A stretch of 64,000 nucleotides of DNA. Origin: Microbacterium sp. SL75. GTDB lineage: Bacteria > Actinomycetota > Actinomycetes > Actinomycetales > Microbacteriaceae. Each line of letters opens with the position of its first letter. Positions within the stretch are counted from its first letter, which is position 1. Shown here one piece after another: positions 30,097 through 38,318 of this stretch. The stretch lies in contig NZ_CP113067.1 in the NCBI RefSeq assembly GCF_026625865.1, positions 1 through 64,000 of the forward strand, in the 5' to 3' direction. The position numbers and the translations under genes were made by a program. A model generated the notes under the pieces. The model saw only the letters and a program-made list of their open reading frames with translations, had not been told where the DNA came from and did no database searches.

Positions 30097-30975
30097 TCAG
30101 GAGAAGATCTCGCCCGAGAAGCCGGGCGACCATTCGACACGGCCGTCGGTGCGCATGCGCACCCAGTTCGCGTTCCAGGATGCCGCAAGCTCCGGGCCGC
30201 CGTCGAAGAACAGCGCCGTGGCCAGGGCGTCGGCGCGCATGGCCGTGTCGGCCAGAGCCCACGTCGCGGCGTACGCGCGGACGGGGGCGCCGGTGCGGGC
30301 GTCGAGCACATGATGAAGCCCGTCTCCCCACGCGCGGCGGTTGATCGCCGAGGCGCAGAGGGCCCCGTCGGTCACGGTGACGACGCCGATCGCGCGCGTG
30401 GCGTCGAACGGGTGCTCGAGCCCGACGCGCAGCGGGGTCCCGCGAACGGCGAGATCTCCCGAGGCGTCGACGACGAGGTCGCCCTCGACGAACGTGCTCA
30501 GCGTGTCGAGCGCGAGGTCGACCAGCCGTCCTTTGCCGAGCGCCCCGACGTCGATGGTCGCGGGAGTCGCGACGCTCACGCGGTCGGCGTCCCAGGTGAG
30601 GACGTCGCGCCAGGACGGCGCCGGTTGCGGGTCTCCCCACGCAGCCAGGGTCAGCCGTGCGTCGTAGCCCAGGCGCGCGAGCGCCTCGCCGACGAGGGGG
30701 TTCACCGCGCCGGAGGTCGCCGCGTCGAGCTCTCGGTAGAGCGAGAACATGGCATCCGCGTCCTCCGGGGCGGGAACGGATGCCGTGCGCCCCTCGGCGA
30801 GCGAGGATACGAGCGAATCGTCGCGAAATCGCGACCACTCCCGATCGAAGCGCTCGATGACCGACGACACCGCGTCGCGGGCGATCGAGGAGAGCGGATC
30901 CGCCGTCTCGATCGCCCACGACGTGCCGATCGCGTCGAAGGTCCAGGTCGAACCCGTCGCAATCGGAGTGCTCAT
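30097..30975 (-). CDS. apbE: FAD:protein FMN transferase, ApbE family
   Basis: The product has 292 residues. ApbE enzymes attach FMN from FAD to a threonine or serine in target flavoproteins. Family motifs seen are FSLYRELDAATSGAVNPLVG, TIDVGALGKGRLVDLALD, VVDASGDLAVRG, the HVLDARTGAPV turn and ADALATALFFDGG with the metal-binding aspartate. No signal peptide is seen, so it may act in the cytoplasm or on a nascent partner. It lies 5 bases after the FMN-binding lipoprotein gene, its obvious substrate. Confidence 0.9.
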   Translation of the reverse strand: MSTPIATGSTWTFDAIGTSWAIETADPLSSIARDAVSSVIERFDREWSRFRDDSLVSSLAEGRTASVPAPEDADAMFSLYRELDAATSGAVNPLVGEALARLGYDARLTLAAWGDPQPAPSWRDVLTWDADRVSVATPATIDVGALGKGRLVDLALDTLSTFVEGDLVVDASGDLAVRGTPLRVGLEHPFDATRAIGVVTVTDGALCASAINRRAWGDGLHHVLDARTGAPVRAYAATWALADTAMRADALATALFFDGGPELAASWNANWVRMRTDGRVEWSPGFSGEIFS

Positions 30976-30980
30976 GGCTG

Positions 30981-31472
30981 TCAGGCCTGGGCCTCGGACT
31001 TGATCGTGTCGACGGCCTTGTTGAAACCGCCGCTCGTGAGCGAGGAGCCCGCGACCTTGCTGACCGAGATCTCGTCGAGCTTCTTGCCCACGACCTCGCT
31101 CTGGATGCCGCCGATGAACTCGCCCTGGTAGCGCTTGGACTCCGCGGCCTGTGGATCGCCCGTGACCGTGACCGCGGTGACCGTGTCGCCGGCGATCGTG
31201 AGCGTGACGTCGATGGTCTCGACGCTTTCGGGGGTGGCGTACTGGCCCGTGGCCTCGTACTCGCCGTCCTTGTAGGAGCCAGAGCCGGTGGATCCGGCTG
31301 CGGCACCCGAGGTGGTGGGAGCCGAGCTCGCGGCGGGGGCCGCGGTTTCGGCGGGGGCGGCGTCGCCGGTCGTGGTGCCGCCCGCGCACCCGGCGAGGGT
31401 GGCGATGCCGGCGACACCCAGCAGAGCGGTGCCGATGCGGACGGGACGGGGTACGGCTGTGGTGCGGATCAT
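30981..31472 (-). CDS. FMN-binding domain lipoprotein
   Basis: The product has 163 residues. A lipoprotein signal (GVAGIATLAGC, cysteine near 29) is followed by a 40-residue Ala/Thr/Ser/Gly linker. An FMN-binding domain as in NqrC/RnfG follows (about 68-163): DGEYEATGQYATPESVETID, GEFIGGIQSEVVGKKL and VAGSSLTSGGFNKAVDTI. In the last motif a threonine or serine is the likely site for covalent FMN. The protein would carry electrons outside the membrane, flavinylated by ApbE and reduced by the membrane reductase encoded in the same operon. Confidence 0.88.
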   Translation of the reverse strand: MIRTTAVPRPVRIGTALLGVAGIATLAGCAGGTTTGDAAPAETAAPAASSAPTTSGAAAGSTGSGSYKDGEYEATGQYATPESVETIDVTLTIAGDTVTAVTVTGDPQAAESKRYQGEFIGGIQSEVVGKKLDEISVSKVAGSSLTSGGFNKAVDTIKSEAQA

Positions 31473-31622
31473 GAGGGTCCTCCTTCGGTCGTGCCTCGCG
31501 GCGCGTACGTGCTCACGGTAGGGACACGACCTTGCCCGCTCACCGGTTCATTCTTTTGTGCAAGCTATGTGTGGTGGGCGGTTGGGGCGAGATGGCAATG
31601 GGGGGCCGCCCGGGCCGCCGAG

Positions 31623-31820
31623 CGGAGTTCGCGGTTGACACGCCGTGCTCACGACACCCGAAACCGGCGTGTCGAACCCCGACTCCGCACGACGGCCCGG
31701 CCGCGGCCGCGCGAGCGGGCCGGCAGCCGCCCGTACCCTCCGTCGGAGGTCTTCGGCGACACGCCGTGCCGCGGCATCCCGGAGCGGCGTGTGCCACGCG
31801 ACTCCGCAGGACGGCCCGGC
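31623..31820. repeat. two diverged copies of a 77-79 base palindromic repeat
   Basis: The 408-base gap 31473-31880 holds no gene. Copy one (31623-31701) and copy two (31744-31820) share long blocks, such as gacacgccgtg, cggcgtgt, gactccgca and gacggcccggc. Each contains an inverted repeat GACACGCCG ... CGGCGTGT, so each could fold into a hairpin with a loop of about 20 bases. The promoter of the FMN-binding lipoprotein operon should lie at the lower-coordinate end of this gap. Confidence 0.7.
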
Positions 31821-31830
31821 ACGAGAACGA

Positions 31831-31862
31831 CTCAGCCACCTCCCCGAGGGGAGGTGGCTGAG
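31831..31862 (-). terminator. perfect palindrome terminating prs
   Basis: Fifteen-base perfect arms (CTCAGCCACCTCCCC and its complement) with a 2-base centre begin 18 bases after the prs stop. Confidence 0.75.
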
Positions 31863-31880
31863 TATCGAAGCAGCGAACGC

Positions 31881-32915
31881 CTACGCGTCGCCGCCGAACA
31901 TGCTCGTGACCGAGCCGTCCTCGAAGACCTCGTGGATCGCGCGAGCCAGCAACGGCGCGATCGGCAGCACGGTGAGGCGCTCGAACCGGCGTTCGGCCTC
32001 GATCGGGATGGTGTCGGTGACCACGACCTGGTCGATCGCCGCGTCCTGCAAGCGCTCGATTGCCGGGTCGCTGAAGATCGCGTGCGTCGCGGCGACGATG
32101 ACCTTGCGGGCGCCCGCGGCCTTGAGAGCCTGCGCGGCCTTCTGGATCGTGCCGCCGGTGTCGATCATGTCGTCGACGAGCAGGCAGGTGCGCCCGTTCA
32201 CATCTCCGACGATCTCGTGCACCGAGACCTGGTTGGCGACCTTGGGATCACGACGCTTGTGGATGATCGCGAGCGGGGCCCCCAGGCTGTCGGACCAGGT
32301 GTCGGCGACGCGGACGCGACCCATGTCGGGCGAGACGACCGTGAGGGTCTCTCGGTCTTCGGCCGACAGGCCCTGCTCGAAGTGCTCGAGCAGCACGGGC
32401 TTGGCGAAGAGATGATCGACCGGGCCGTCGAAGAAGCCCTGGATCTGTGCCGCGTGCAGGTCGACGCTCATGATGCGGTCGGCGCCGGCGGTCTTGAGCA
32501 GGTCGGCGACGAGGCGGGCGCTGATCGGCTCGCGGCCGCGGCCCTTCTTGTCCTGACGCGAGTAGGGGAAGTACGGAGCGACGACCGTGACGCGCTTGGC
32601 CGAGGCGCGCTTGAGGGCGTCGAGCATGATGAGCAGCTCCATCAGCCACTCGTTGACCGGAGGGCCGAAGGACTGGATGACGAAGACGTCGCAGCCGCGG
32701 ATCGACACCTCGAACCGGGTGTAGATCTCGCCCGACGCGAAGGTGCGGTGCTCGGTGGGGGCGAGCTCGGTACCCAGGTGCTGCGTGACCTGTGCCGCGA
32801 GATCGGGGTGCGAACGACCCGAGGCGACGACGAGCCGCTTCTTGGTCTTGGCGACGAGCCCGGGGGCGATGCCGTTGTCGCGGTCGAGGTCTACACGATT
32901 CTTCTTACGAGCCAT
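31881..32915 (-). CDS. prs: ribose-phosphate pyrophosphokinase
   Basis: The product has 344 residues, slightly long for PRPP synthetase because of a basic N-terminal extension (MARKKNRVDLDRDNG). It makes PRPP from ribose 5-phosphate and ATP for nucleotide, histidine and tryptophan synthesis. Motifs include GEIYTRFEVSIRGCDVFVIQS, YFPYSRQDKKGRGREPIS, DLHAAQIQGFF, the flexible-loop region SPDMGRVRVADTW and the PRPP-binding loop LLVDDMIDTGGTIQKAA. GGAAG lies before the ATG. It overlaps the end of glmU by 11 bases in another frame, a coupling seen in many actinobacteria. Confidence 0.96.
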   Translation of the reverse strand: MARKKNRVDLDRDNGIAPGLVAKTKKRLVVASGRSHPDLAAQVTQHLGTELAPTEHRTFASGEIYTRFEVSIRGCDVFVIQSFGPPVNEWLMELLIMLDALKRASAKRVTVVAPYFPYSRQDKKGRGREPISARLVADLLKTAGADRIMSVDLHAAQIQGFFDGPVDHLFAKPVLLEHFEQGLSAEDRETLTVVSPDMGRVRVADTWSDSLGAPLAIIHKRRDPKVANQVSVHEIVGDVNGRTCLLVDDMIDTGGTIQKAAQALKAAGARKVIVAATHAIFSDPAIERLQDAAIDQVVVTDTIPIEAERRFERLTVLPIAPLLARAIHEVFEDGSVTSMFGGDA

Positions 32916-34353
32916 CGGCCGCTTCCTGTTCAGCCCGAGCCCGCGCGGCCACGTCGGCCGCTCTGGTGCCCGGTCGGTTCTTCTCGACCCACCCCTCGAC
33001 GTTGCGCTGGGGTGCCACGCTGAGCGCCAACGCACCGGCCGGGACATCCTTGCGGATCACCGCTCCGGCGCCCGTTTTGGCACCCGCTCCAATCGTAACC
33101 GGCGCGACGAAGACGTTGTGCGACCCGCTGTGCACCTCGTCGCCGATCACCGTGCGGTGCTTGGCGACGTCGTCGTAGTTGGCGGTGATGGCGCCGGCGC
33201 CGAGGTTGACGCCGCGGCCGATCTCCGTGTCGCCGACGTAGGAGAGGTGCGGCACCTTGCTGCCCTCGCCGATCGAGGAGTTCTTCACCTCGACGAAGGT
33301 GCCGACCTTGCCGTTCACGCCCACCCGGGCGTTCGCACGGAGGTAGGCGAACGGTCCGACGGTCGCCCCGGCCTCGACGACGGCGAGGGTGCCGTCGGTG
33401 CGGGTGATCGTGGCGTCCTCTCCCACCTCGCAGTCGACCAGGCTCGTGTCGGGGCCGATCATGGCGCCCGAGGCGATGACGGTCGCCCCGCGCACATGAG
33501 TGTTGGGGAGGATCGTGACGTCGGGAGCCAGGGTGGCGGTCACGTCGATCCAGGTCGTGGCGGGATCGACGACGGTGACGCCCTCGAGCTGCCAGCGACG
33601 CACCGTGCGGGCGTTGAGCGTGCGCCCGGCCTCGGACAGCTGCACGCGATCGTTGACTCCGAGGGCGGCCGAGGCGTCGGAGGTGACGGAAGCGGCGACC
33701 CCCAGCTGCGCGTCGCGCAGCAGGCCGACCACGTCGGTGAGGTACTTCTCGCCCTGCGTGTTGGCGGTACCCACCTGCGCGAGCTGGGCGCGAAGCGGCG
33801 CCGCCTGGAAGACGTACACCCCGACGTTGATCTCGGTGACCGCGGCCTCCTCGGCCGAGGCGTCTTTCTGCTCGACGATCCGACGCACGCCGTCGGCCTC
33901 GTCGCGCAGGATCCGGCCGTAGCCGAACGGCTGGTCGACGCGAGCGCTGAGCAGGGTGACGGCGGCGCCGCCCGTGCGGTGCGTCGCGAGCAGCTCGGTC
34001 AGCGTTCCGGTCTCGAGCAGCGGCACGTCGGCGCTGAGCACGAGGACATCGCCCTCGAATCCGTCGAGCGCGTCGAGGGCGACCTCCACCGCACGACCGG
34101 TACCGGGCACCTCGTCCTGGTCGACGATCACGACGCCGGGCGCGAGCTCCGACACGGTCTCGGCGACGAGCTCTCGCTCGTGACGCACGACCACGACGAT
34201 GCGCGCCGGGTCGAGGGAGGCCGCGGTGTCGAGCACGTGACCGACCAGCGGGCGACCGCCGACGGGGTGCAGCACCTTGGGGGTGCGGGAGCGCATGCGC
34301 GTCCCCTGACCCGCGGCGAGGACGACGACAGCCAGCTCGGTCGGTGATGTCAT
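32905..34353 (-). CDS. glmU: bifunctional GlmU acetyl/uridyltransferase
   Basis: The product has 482 residues. GlmU acetylates glucosamine 1-phosphate and then makes UDP-N-acetylglucosamine for cell wall synthesis. The N-terminal pyrophosphorylase domain shows VVVLAAGQGTRMRSRTPKVL and SADVPLLETGTL. From about residue 260 the left-handed beta-helix acetyltransferase follows, with YLRANARVGVNGKVGTFVEV and LGAGAITANYDDVAKHRT. The start codon is a single base after the 3' end of tRNA-Gln on the same strand, so no separate ribosome binding site can exist outside the tRNA. No later in-frame start would keep the nucleotide loop. Confidence 0.95.
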   Translation of the reverse strand: MTSPTELAVVVLAAGQGTRMRSRTPKVLHPVGGRPLVGHVLDTAASLDPARIVVVVRHERELVAETVSELAPGVVIVDQDEVPGTGRAVEVALDALDGFEGDVLVLSADVPLLETGTLTELLATHRTGGAAVTLLSARVDQPFGYGRILRDEADGVRRIVEQKDASAEEAAVTEINVGVYVFQAAPLRAQLAQVGTANTQGEKYLTDVVGLLRDAQLGVAASVTSDASAALGVNDRVQLSEAGRTLNARTVRRWQLEGVTVVDPATTWIDVTATLAPDVTILPNTHVRGATVIASGAMIGPDTSLVDCEVGEDATITRTDGTLAVVEAGATVGPFAYLRANARVGVNGKVGTFVEVKNSSIGEGSKVPHLSYVGDTEIGRGVNLGAGAITANYDDVAKHRTVIGDEVHSGSHNVFVAPVTIGAGAKTGAGAVIRKDVPAGALALSVAPQRNVEGWVEKNRPGTRAADVAARARAEQEAADGS

Positions 34354-34354
34354 G

Positions 34355-34426
34355 CTCCGCCGCCAGGATTCGAACCTAGACCTAACAGCTCCAAAGGCTG
34401 TCGTGCTGCCGTTACACCACGGCGGA
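34355..34426 (-). tRNA. tRNA-Gln (UUG)
   Basis: The 72-base gene folds fully. The acceptor stem is TCCGCCG/CGGCGGA with discriminator G, and the D arm is present. The anticodon stem is ACAGC/GCTGT with loop CTTTGGA (anticodon TTG), and the T arm is CTAGG-TTCGAAT-CCTGG. CCA is not encoded. It lies directly upstream of glmU with one base between. Confidence 0.96.
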
Positions 34427-34516
34427 CCGTGCCCGCGGGCACCGGTCAAGTCTGCCAGACCCGAGCGCCGCGCGTTCCGACTTGCGGCGCGCGACGACGG
34501 TGGACCGCGCACTCGA

Positions 34517-34522
34517 CATAAT
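34517..34522 (+). promoter_or_regulatory. -10 element for a leaderless MarR gene
   Basis: CATAAT lies six bases before the GTG start of the MarR gene, and no ribosome binding site is present. This points to a leaderless transcript. No good -35 is seen. Confidence 0.55.
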
Positions 34523-34528
34523 GAGACC

Positions 34529-35026
34529 GTGAGCCGGGACAGCGACGAAGTCGACCGCATCGTCGATGCGTGGATGCGGCAGCGCCCCGATCTCGACTTC
34601 TCGCCGCTCGAGGTGCTCTCGCGTGTCGCGCGCCTCTCACGGCACCTCGACATCGCCCGCAAGGAGGCGTTCCGCCGCAGCGACATCGAGTCGTGGGAGT
34701 GGGACGTGCTCTCGGCTCTGCGCCGCGCGGGCGAGCCCTACCAGCTGAGCCCCAAGCAGCTTCTTCAGCAGACGCTGGTGTCGAGCGGAACGATGACGAA
34801 CCGCATCGATCGGCTGGTCGCTCGCCGTTTCGTGCGCCGGGAGGCCGACCCCGGGGACGGACGGAGCATCCTGGTGACTCTGACCGATGACGGACGAATA
34901 CGAGTGGATGCCGCGATCACCCGCCTCGTCGATGCCGAGGCCCTGCTGCTCGAGAGCCTCTCCCGCGGCGACCGCGACCGCCTCGCGACCCTCCTGCGCA
35001 AGTTGAGCCTGGGGTTCGACGCGTGA
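34529..35026 (+). CDS. MarR-family transcriptional regulator
   Basis: The product has 165 residues. A winged helix-turn-helix of the MarR type lies about 55-125: SWEWDVLSALRRAGEPYQLS, KQLLQQTLVSSGTMTNRIDR, LVARRFVRREADPGDGRSILVTLT. Dimerisation helices lie at both ends (PLEVLSRVARLSRHLDIAR at the start). The GTG start is inferred from the near-ideal -10 box. The gene's stop overlaps the GTG of a membrane protein gene (GTGA), so the regulator probably controls that gene or its own operon. The effector is unknown. Confidence 0.88.
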   Translation: MSRDSDEVDRIVDAWMRQRPDLDFSPLEVLSRVARLSRHLDIARKEAFRRSDIESWEWDVLSALRRAGEPYQLSPKQLLQQTLVSSGTMTNRIDRLVARRFVRREADPGDGRSILVTLTDDGRIRVDAAITRLVDAEALLLESLSRGDRDRLATLLRKLSLGFDA

Positions 35027-35535
35027 GCGCTCCGATCGGGTCCCCCTCGCGTTGGGCCCGTGTGAGGGGGTGGTTCGGCGTTCGTTTCCGCTCCCCCGCC
35101 GCCATCTACGGCCTCATCGTGTTCGCGGCCTTCGTCTCGATCGCCGACGATCACGCCGAGGACGTGTGGGAGGTCCTCGCGAGCGCGTCGGTGTCGCTCG
35201 TGGTGTTCTTCATCGCGCACGTCTTCGCCCACACCCTGACCGAACACGCCGACCACGGCCTGCGTCTGGCCACGCGTGAGGGGATGCGCCACGGAGCCGG
35301 GATGCTGTACGCCTCGGTTCCTTCGATCCTCGTGCTGGTGTGGGCCGGCCTCACCGGCGTCTCGGTGGACGATGCGTTCGAGGCCTGCATGTGGGCGACC
35401 TTCGCGGTGCTCGCGCTGCTGGGATACGGCGCGTACGCGAGGCGGAAGGCCCGGATCGCGGTGCGTTTGCTGGGAGCGTTCGCGACCGCCTGCCTCGGCG
35501 TGTTCATCATCGCGCTCGAGTACGCCATCCACTGA
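35023..35535 (+). CDS. predicted integral membrane protein coupled to MarR
   Basis: The product has 170 residues with four likely membrane helices, near 30-45, 58-78 (SASVSLVVFFIAHVFAHTL), 105-125 (ASVPSILVLVWAGLTG) and 140-168. The second helix region holds histidines (HVFAHTLTEHADHG) that could bind a ligand or metal. No named family is recognised. It is translationally coupled to the MarR gene by a four-base overlap and is followed by a gene-free gap. An exporter role, as for many MarR partners, is possible, but the protein is too short for a usual pump. Confidence 0.75.
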   Translation: MSAPIGSPSRWARVRGWFGVRFRSPAAIYGLIVFAAFVSIADDHAEDVWEVLASASVSLVVFFIAHVFAHTLTEHADHGLRLATREGMRHGAGMLYASVPSILVLVWAGLTGVSVDDAFEACMWATFAVLALLGYGAYARRKARIAVRLLGAFATACLGVFIIALEYAIH

Positions 35536-35633
35536 CGGCATCCCTCGTCGACATCTCGTCGCGGGCGACACGAGCGCCTTCCGCTGACGCCGACCGTCTC
35601 ATCGCTCTCGCAACGACGCGGTGGGAAGGTACA

Positions 35634-36365
35634 TCAGTCCCGAGCGACCGCCCGGCGACGGGCGCGGCTGCGCAGGACGAAGCCGGCGACGACGGCAAGG
35701 AGGGCCCCGAGTCCCGCAACGCCCGCGACCTGCGCCCCCGTGACGGCGAGGTCCGCCCCGCCCGCGGCGACGGGAACCGCGGCCGTCGAGACCGAGGGGC
35801 GCGGAGTGACGGCGGCCGCCGGGTCGGGGCCGACCGACGCCGAGGTGCTCGGCGACGGAGCGGCGGTCGTCGGGGCCGTCGTCGGAGTCGGAGCGGGCTG
35901 GCCCGGGACCGACCAGCCCGTTGCGGTGAGGGTCACGGGCAGACTGGCCGCCGAGGTGATCGATGAGGGCACGCCCGACGACAGCGCGAGGCACTCGAGG
36001 CTGAGGGTCGCCGCCGTCGTTCCCGCCGGGACCACGGCACGGAACGACGACCCCATGGGGACGCTCACGGCCGCTCCCCCGTCCACGGGCACGGTCGCCG
36101 ACACCACCACGGTGCTGCCGCCCGCCGAAACGGTCAGGCGCGCCCCGTCGCGTGTGCCGGCCGGGCAGCCGTCGGCGAAGTACGCGGTGGCGAACGACGG
36201 GTATGCGGCGGCGTCGCCCGAGAAGACGGCCGCACCGTCGGCATCCCGCAGCACGAGGGGGCTCGCCGCGGAAGCGGCCAGGGAGCTGAGCGGAACGATA
36301 CCCGCGACGAGGACCACGGCGGCGGCGATGGGGAGAAGGCGGGTGGGCACGGGCGTGGACGACAT
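35634..36365 (-). CDS. secreted LAXTG surface protein, sortase substrate
   Basis: The product has 243 residues. A signal peptide (LLPIAAAVVLVAGIVPLSSLAASA) comes first. A domain of about 100 residues with two cysteines (FADGCPAG, LECLAL) follows, then a Pro/Thr/Ser/Ala linker (PTPTTAPTTAAPSPS). At the end are LAVTG near residue 210, a hydrophobic helix and the basic tail RSRARRRAVARD. LAXTG is the motif of class E sortases in high-GC actinobacteria, so the protein is probably linked to the cell wall. No sortase gene lies in this window. The function of the exposed domain is unknown. Confidence 0.82.
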   Translation of the reverse strand: MSSTPVPTRLLPIAAAVVLVAGIVPLSSLAASAASPLVLRDADGAAVFSGDAAAYPSFATAYFADGCPAGTRDGARLTVSAGGSTVVVSATVPVDGGAAVSVPMGSSFRAVVPAGTTAATLSLECLALSSGVPSSITSAASLPVTLTATGWSVPGQPAPTPTTAPTTAAPSPSTSASVGPDPAAAVTPRPSVSTAAVPVAAGGADLAVTGAQVAGVAGLGALLAVVAGFVLRSRARRRAVARD

Positions 36366-36519
36366 GGCTGCTCTCGATCGGGTGGTGAGGACGAACGGAC
36401 TGTGCCCCACGGTTCGGTCCGCCCGGTGAACGGATGATGACGCCAACATCACCCGCAGGCCACCCGCTATTCACCCGCGGCCCCTACGTTCCCGGCGACC
36501 CCTCTCACGAAAGTGACCA

Positions 36520-38190
36520 ATGCCCACTCACACCCCTTCCGGCTTCTCCCGCCGCGCCTTCCTCGCCGCCGCGGCGGCGGCCGTCACGACCGCGTCCGCC
36601 GCGTCATCCTTCGGTCCCGCCGCCGCCGCGACAGCTGCGGCGGCGACCGCCGCGCCCGCCGCCGTCACCGACCCGAAGACCCTGCGCTGGCTGGTCTTCG
36701 ACCACCACGTGCACTCGGTGTACTCGCACGACGCGAAGTACGCGATGACGACGATCCTCGACCAGGCGCAGCGTTTCGGGGTGGATGCCATCGCCTTCAC
36801 AGAGCACAGCAACGTCGGTCACGCCAACGTCGGAGGCGTCTTCAACGCCGCCCGGGAGATCGAGGCGGCACGCACGGCGCGCCCGGACCTGCTCGTGTTC
36901 CAGGGGCTCGAGTGGTACATCCCGGCCGCGGAGCACGGCACTGTTCTCGTCGCACCCGGCCCCCGGGTCACCGAGGTGCTGCGACGCTTCGAGCTCGACT
37001 ACGACGGCAAGCTGAACAAGTGGGAGAAGCCGCGGCCGAACACGAGCGACGCCGCGGACTGGCTGCAGCACGCGGTCGACGGTATCTCGTGGCTCGGTCA
37101 GCAGCGCACCGCGGGGGCGATCGCCGACGTGCTGGTGCTCGCCAACCATCCCAGCCGTCTGGGGATCGACTCCCCCGGCGAACTGCGCGCGTGGCAGGAT
37201 GCCGACCCCGACATCTTCGTCGGATTCGAGGGTGCACCGGGAGCGCAGGCCTCGGGCCTCGCGGCCAACACCACCGACCGTTCGCAGCGCGGGGAGTACG
37301 AGAACTCGCGCAGCGACTACTCGTACCCCGGGTTCCCCAGCGAGGCCTACCGGGCGCACGGCGGCTTCGACTGGATGACGGCCGTCGTCGGCGGAATGTG
37401 GGACGCACTGCTGAGCGAGGGACGCCGCTGGTGGATCACCACGAACAGCGACCTGCACCTGAAGAACTTCGACAACACCCGCGTGGGCGATTTTCCCACC
37501 GGTTCGGGCTGGGACAACGGCGCGACGCTGGCGAACTTCAACCGCGCCGGCCGCCGCCCCGATCCCGTGTCGACGGCGGCACCGCAGGGCGGCAGCGACC
37601 TCTGGCCGGGCGAGTTCAGCCGCACCCACGTGGGCGCCACCGCGAAGACGCACACGGCCGTCCTCGACGCGGTGCGAGCGGGGCGCATGTGGGTCGACCA
37701 CGGCCACCTCGTCGCCGGGCTCGGGGTCACCCTCCGCGCGGTCGACGACACCGCGAACACCGCCACCCTCGGCGGAACCCTGCGCGTGCCGACGGGGACG
37801 AAGATCGAGATCGTGATCGACGTCGAGCCGACCACGCAGCGCAACTCCGCCGGCATCCTGCCCCGTCTGGCCCACCTCGATGTGATCCGCGGCGAGATCA
37901 CCGGCGCGGTGACCGACCGCGACACCATGATCGCTCCCCGCACCCGCGTCGTCGAGCTGCGCGACGTGAGCGACCGCAGCGGCTCGCCCTTCCAGATCGT
38001 GATCCCGGTGGGCACGGCCGACGTCGACGGCTACGTGCGCGTGCGCGGCTCCGACGGCAAGGTCCACGGCACCGGCCCCCGCGGCGCCGAGGTCGACCCG
38101 CGGGCTCCTCAGCCGCACGCGGCGGGGCAGGGAAACCCCTGGCTCGACACGTGGCTCTACACGAACCCGATCTTCGTCTCGGTGCACTGA
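36520..38190 (+). CDS. Tat-exported PHP-type (CehA/McbA-like) metallohydrolase
   Basis: The product has 556 residues. A twin-arginine signal (SRRAFLAAAAAAVTT) predicts export of the folded protein. The following domain has PHP-fold motifs: DHHVHSVYSHDAKYAM, AIAFTEHSNVGHAN, FQGLEWYI, LANHPSRLGID and TNSDLHLKN. Their histidines and acids would hold two or three metals. Relatives split phosphoesters or carbamates (the CehA/McbA name comes from carbaryl hydrolysis); the true substrate is not known. The ribosome binding site is weak. It is divergent from the LAXTG gene, with 154 bases between the starts. Confidence 0.8.
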   Translation: MPTHTPSGFSRRAFLAAAAAAVTTASAASSFGPAAAATAAAATAAPAAVTDPKTLRWLVFDHHVHSVYSHDAKYAMTTILDQAQRFGVDAIAFTEHSNVGHANVGGVFNAAREIEAARTARPDLLVFQGLEWYIPAAEHGTVLVAPGPRVTEVLRRFELDYDGKLNKWEKPRPNTSDAADWLQHAVDGISWLGQQRTAGAIADVLVLANHPSRLGIDSPGELRAWQDADPDIFVGFEGAPGAQASGLAANTTDRSQRGEYENSRSDYSYPGFPSEAYRAHGGFDWMTAVVGGMWDALLSEGRRWWITTNSDLHLKNFDNTRVGDFPTGSGWDNGATLANFNRAGRRPDPVSTAAPQGGSDLWPGEFSRTHVGATAKTHTAVLDAVRAGRMWVDHGHLVAGLGVTLRAVDDTANTATLGGTLRVPTGTKIEIVIDVEPTTQRNSAGILPRLAHLDVIRGEITGAVTDRDTMIAPRTRVVELRDVSDRSGSPFQIVIPVGTADVDGYVRVRGSDGKVHGTGPRGAEVDPRAPQPHAAGQGNPWLDTWLYTNPIFVSVH

Positions 38191-38200
38191 CCCGACGACG

Positions 38201-38235
38201 CGAACGGCCCGTCACCCGAGGGGGCGGGCCGTTCG
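38201..38235 (+). terminator. intrinsic terminator of the metallohydrolase gene
   Basis: Eleven-base perfect arms (CGAACGGCCCG / CGGGCCGTTCG) start 10 bases after the stop. Confidence 0.75.
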
Positions 38236-38318
38236 CCGTGCGGGGAGGAGATCTCGGCGGCCGAGGACGATCGAGGTGCGAAACGTCCTCTGCCGGGCGG
38301 CACTCGCTCGGGACGAGC

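Noticed and set aside
34429..34442. Perfect 14-base palindrome GTGCCCGCGGGCAC next to tRNA-Gln
   Set aside because: It is short and GC-only, and could be a chance hairpin in 70% GC DNA; no role could be supported.
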